Positions 52,589 through 54,934 of a stretch of 54,934 nt of DNA are shown here, piece after piece. The number at the start of each line of letters is the position of its first letter. The first letter of the stretch is position 1. This DNA comes from Gammaproteobacteria bacterium (lineage in GTDB: Bacteria > Pseudomonadota > Gammaproteobacteria > SG8-11): assembly GCA_030610155.1 (NCBI GenBank), contig JAUWSG010000003.1, positions 1 to 54,934 of the forward strand, read 5' to 3'. Both the position numbers and the translations under genes were made by a program. The notes under the pieces are model-generated. The model worked only from the letters and a program-made list of their open reading frames with translations. It was not told the DNA's origin and made no database searches.

Positions 52589-52834
52589 ATGTCTTACACA
52601 CAAGAAAATCTCGCAGAGCTGCATGTGCTGATGCTTTATAATCTTTCTACTAGCCAGGAAGGTATAAAGATCCATAAAACGGCTGAGTCCACTGCGATAT
52701 CGGCGGCGCAACGCCTGTTTGAACGAGGTTTTATTACCCAGGCTGATGGTGGTTACCTTACTGCGCGTGGCAGCAAAGCGGCTGAGCATGCACAGACTCT
52801 CTTTACTATGCTTAACGCACACAGTGAGGTTTAG
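52589..52834 (+). CDS. TIGR02647-family small protein
   Basis: An 81-residue soluble protein with MSYTQENLAELHVLMLYNLS at the start, SQEGIKIHKTAESTAISAAQ, and RGFITQADGGYLTARGSKAA, matching TIGR02647, annotated as a DNA-binding protein of unknown role. The last part is a winged-helix-like tail. AGGGAAG lies upstream of the ATG at 52589; a longer frame is unlikely. No partner gene is evident. Confidence 0.85.
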   Translation: MSYTQENLAELHVLMLYNLSTSQEGIKIHKTAESTAISAAQRLFERGFITQADGGYLTARGSKAAEHAQTLFTMLNAHSEV

Positions 52835-52918
52835 GTTGCTGGGGATTAGAGTTTGGGCCTCAGAAAAAACAATGTGCTTATATAGCGATTTTATACCAGA
52901 GTGGATGCTGTAAGGGTT

Positions 52919-52995
52919 AATAATTCTTGTTCTTGGTTTGAAAACATCTAACAATCAACTGTTTGTGTGTCTTGCTTAGGCCCGACCCCATTCAT
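52919..52995. repeat. Second, partial copy of the 47687-47762 repeat
   Basis: About three-quarters of positions match by eye over 77 bases, including AATAATTC, ACAATC and GGCCCGAC. It ends exactly at the stop codon of the AT-rich membrane protein gene. The left part of the MITE-like element is not present here. Confidence 0.65.
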
Positions 52996-53648
52996 CACTC
53001 TTGTTGCGTTTGAGTGAAGCATATTCTTAAAAAAAATATTGTCCAAGTTACTATACCAAATAGTTTAAACCCATCCTCAAGAAGGAATTCAAGACCTCTT
53101 TGAGGTAAGAAAATATCACTTAATATTGATAAACTAAAGAAAATGCAGGCGATTAATAGGATTACATAATTTGCTCGTAATATTTCACTCCTGAACTTTA
53201 TAAAATATATTAAAACTAAAACTAAATATCCTAAATAAGTTACATATTGCGGGATATGCAATAATTTTGGGAGCACATATTCGTGAAACATAAATAAATC
53301 ATCAAATAATAGCGCTGAAGTTAAAAGGCCAGAAAACAATAGAAACCTCCCTGCTGCAATATTTCCTTTTTTAAATTGAAGTGCTGATACAAAAAAACAA
53401 ACCGCCGATGTTGAGCACCAAAATAAAATACCAATATTAGAAATTACACCAGTAAAGGGATGAGCATTGAATATTGCGGCTGGATCACGGGTAAATCTAG
53501 CTATCGGAATATCAAATTGCCTACTAATTATAAAAACAAGAATCAGCAGGCCCAATAATGCTGCATAAACAATCAGCAGGATGGGGGCGGCTATTTTAGC
53601 CTGTTTTAATGAATCATTAATTATTGGCATAGGCAATCTTGTAATCAT
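52995..53648 (-). CDS. Uncharacterised seven-helix membrane protein, AT-rich gene
   Basis: A 217-residue protein of about seven helices. Charged residues inside helices stand out: FDDLFMFHEYVLPK (about 113-127) and LLEDGFKLFGIV (about 188-199), an Asp/His/Glu set that could form a metal site. This recalls CREST-type intramembrane hydrolases, but the full motif set is not present. The gene is visibly more AT-rich than its neighbours and lies between two repeats. No Shine-Dalgarno was seen. Confidence 0.65.
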   Translation of the reverse strand: MITRLPMPIINDSLKQAKIAAPILLIVYAALLGLLILVFIISRQFDIPIARFTRDPAAIFNAHPFTGVISNIGILFWCSTSAVCFFVSALQFKKGNIAAGRFLLFSGLLTSALLFDDLFMFHEYVLPKLLHIPQYVTYLGYLVLVLIYFIKFRSEILRANYVILLIACIFFSLSILSDIFLPQRGLEFLLEDGFKLFGIVTWTIFFLRICFTQTQQE

Positions 53649-53684
53649 ATAATCTATATTTAACCCTTTTAGAGCTTAGTGAGT

Positions 53685-53782
53685 AAAAGGGGGCAAGTCT
53701 ATATATTAATGAATAAGCGTTCATTAATTGGAGTTCGCTTACAATGAAGGTCAAATATTATAAAATAAACTTGACCCCTTTT
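53685..53782. repeat. 98-bp nested inverted repeat, MITE-like or terminator-like
   Basis: The ends AAAAGGGGGCAAGTC and AACTTGACCCCTTTT are complementary at 13 of 15 positions. A perfect inner hairpin TTAATGAA-TAAGCG-TTCATTAA lies at 53706-53727. It is directly 3' of the bicupin gene and 5' of the seven-helix protein gene. Confidence 0.7.
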
Positions 53783-53788
53783 CGTGTC

Positions 53789-54460
53789 TTATTTATTTGA
53801 GTTCAAATGGCCAACTTTTACTAAGATCAGTGTTTCCTCTTTAACATATGGAAAATGCTTGCTCAGATGCGGGCTGCGCAACCAGCTGCCAGCAGGGTAT
53901 TCTCCGTGCTCATCGATGAAGGTGCCTTTTATAACGATAATTTCTTCCCCGCCAAAGTGAGTGTGGGGCTGGAAAACTTCGTTTTCAGGCCACCAGACTA
54001 AAGCCGTGCTTTCAGTGTTGTGGGTATGAAGCGAGGTCACTTTTAGATTTCCAATGCCGGGTTGCCACTGTTGCTCCCCGGGCTTTATAACAATGTGTTG
54101 ATTGTCATCATGTTGAAACTGGTCCAGTTTCACAAATAGCGTACATCCTTCTTTGGTGAAAGGGCGATGGCTTGAACCGGGAGGGTTTCGAATGTAGGTG
54201 CCCGCAGGATAATCACCATTTTCATCGGAAAATACGCCATCAAGCACATACAGCTCTTCGCCCCGGGGATGTTGGTGTGGCGGGAAAAATGAGTCTGGTT
54301 CAAATTTTACGAAACTGGTGGTATGTCCGGATTCTGTATCTTCACGTTCCAGGTGGATGCGAGACACACCGTCAGCCGGGCTTTTTACCCATTGTTGTTC
54401 ATTCGGAAGAAGACAGGCAGTCTTCGAAAAATCCATGTTTAACAGTATATTTTTAGTCAT
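53789..54460 (-). CDS. Double-cupin (ChrR-like) protein
   Basis: A 223-residue protein of two cupin domains. The first has HQHPRGEELYVLDGVF (about 62-77), then SSHRPF. The second has HTHFGGEEIIVIKGTF (about 166-181), then SKHFPY. Both keep the H-x-H...E pattern and a later His, so both should bind metal. Double ChrR-like cupins occur as anti-sigma or acetylacetone dioxygenase-type proteins, and here no sigma factor is next to it. No Shine-Dalgarno is seen; a TATATT lies just before the ATG. Confidence 0.85.
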   Translation of the reverse strand: MTKNILLNMDFSKTACLLPNEQQWVKSPADGVSRIHLEREDTESGHTTSFVKFEPDSFFPPHQHPRGEELYVLDGVFSDENGDYPAGTYIRNPPGSSHRPFTKEGCTLFVKLDQFQHDDNQHIVIKPGEQQWQPGIGNLKVTSLHTHNTESTALVWWPENEVFQPHTHFGGEEIIVIKGTFIDEHGEYPAGSWLRSPHLSKHFPYVKEETLILVKVGHLNSNK

Positions 54461-54516
54461 AAAATATAAACGCTAATTGGAGCAGGTTCACATATTTGAT
54501 TACACACGGTGAAACA

Positions 54517-54918
54517 TTACTTGAATGTATACGACTCAGACCTTTCAGTATCATTACCGCGAATGGTGATCGAATAGGTGTTTCCAGTCGGGTCAGCAGA
54601 CAATCTGCGCCTGTACATCGTCTTACCATCTGGTCCGGTCTTGAGCTTGAATGCATTTCCAGGCCACCAGAATTTCATCTTCAGCTCCGCGTTGGGCATG
54701 ATTTGACCGGCACACTTGACTTCAACTATTACTCTCATATTCCATTGGCTTCCCGAGCTCGACGTCTTGCTGGATGTAACTGACATTGTTATATCATCCG
54801 CTGGGCAATTAGTAGCCTCAAGGATAATTTCCGGTTGGCTTGAGCCACTACAAGCAACAAGAAGGAGTGATAGATACAAGATGGGTGTATTGAATAAAAG
54901 TTTAATTTTTGTCTTCAA
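54517..54918 (-). CDS. Predicted lipoprotein with Ig-like beta domain
   Basis: A 133-residue protein with a signal peptide and lipobox LLVAC (about residues 19-23) and Ser at +2, consistent with outer-membrane sorting. The mature part is beta-rich (MRVIVEVKCAGQIMPNAELK, then FWWPGNAFKLKTGPDGKTMY), with two further cysteines that could pair. The start is a TTG near the window edge. No family was recognised. Confidence 0.7.
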   Translation of the reverse strand: MKTKIKLLFNTPILYLSLLLVACSGSSQPEIILEATNCPADDITMSVTSSKTSSSGSQWNMRVIVEVKCAGQIMPNAELKMKFWWPGNAFKLKTGPDGKTMYRRRLSADPTGNTYSITIRGNDTERSESYTFK

Positions 54919-54934
54919 TTTTGATGTTTCTCTC

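Noticed and set aside
52919-52996. Possible integron attC site next to an AT-rich gene
   Set aside because: One RYYYAAC half is present but no matching GTTRRRY half at a fitting distance, and no integrase is in the window.

Overview
The window looks like a chromosomal segment of a moderate-GC gammaproteobacterium with an aerobic or microaerobic respiratory lifestyle. The order mnmG-rsmG-parA-parB-atp-glmU-glmS is the arrangement typical of the origin-proximal region in many gammaproteobacteria. Lipoproteins, outer-membrane barrels, an LpxL/HtrB-type acyltransferase and a YheS-type ABC-F protein confirm a Gram-negative cell. The genus cannot be named from sequence alone. No tRNA, rRNA, CRISPR array, transposase gene or prophage was seen.

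Layout. Bases 1-14420 are core genome: the end of mnmG, rsmG, parA/parB, a complete F1Fo ATP synthase operon preceded by an AtpZ-like gene and atpI, then glmU and glmS. Bases 14960-24570 hold, mostly on the minus strand, a complete cbb3 oxidase cluster. It reads ccoN-O-Q-P, an unannotated 37-codon membrane peptide gene, ccoG-H-I-S, and, after one plus-strand gene, a DsbD/TauE-like membrane protein with a His-rich tail. Together these build and metallate a high-affinity terminal oxidase. Bases 25050-38710 are envelope and signalling genes: two MgtC-type proteins, a RaiA/cold-shock fusion, a DUF5658 protein, an exported AlgH-like protein, a PilZ protein, an operon of one lipoprotein and two outer-membrane barrels, a DUF4136 lipoprotein, a TRIC-type channel, and a six-haem lipoprotein of six tandem cytochrome c domains.

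Bases 39076-41894 contain the most system-like novelty. A TetR regulator has a perfect operator in its own promoter and a second one before the next gene. The genes that follow encode a ferritin-like diiron protein, an ArsM-like methyltransferase missing two of the three arsenic-binding cysteines, and a small HMA-fold protein without CxxC; a terminator closes the unit. A convergent operon follows (DUF805, cupin, nitrobindin-like haem protein, FMN reductase). Then come yheS, two SpoIIAA-like proteins, an ArsR/SRPBCC pair, two YkgJ-type cysteine-cluster proteins, DUF2058 and DUF1456 proteins, an acyltransferase, a TIGR02647 protein, an AT-rich membrane protein gene between repeats, a bicupin and a lipoprotein.

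Two cross-cutting features stand out. Three genes (tetR, yheS, arsR) have a good -10 box ending about 6-7 bases before the start codon and no Shine-Dalgarno sequence, which predicts leaderless mRNAs. Several intergenic spaces carry long inverted repeats or small MITE-like elements, some of them related to each other.
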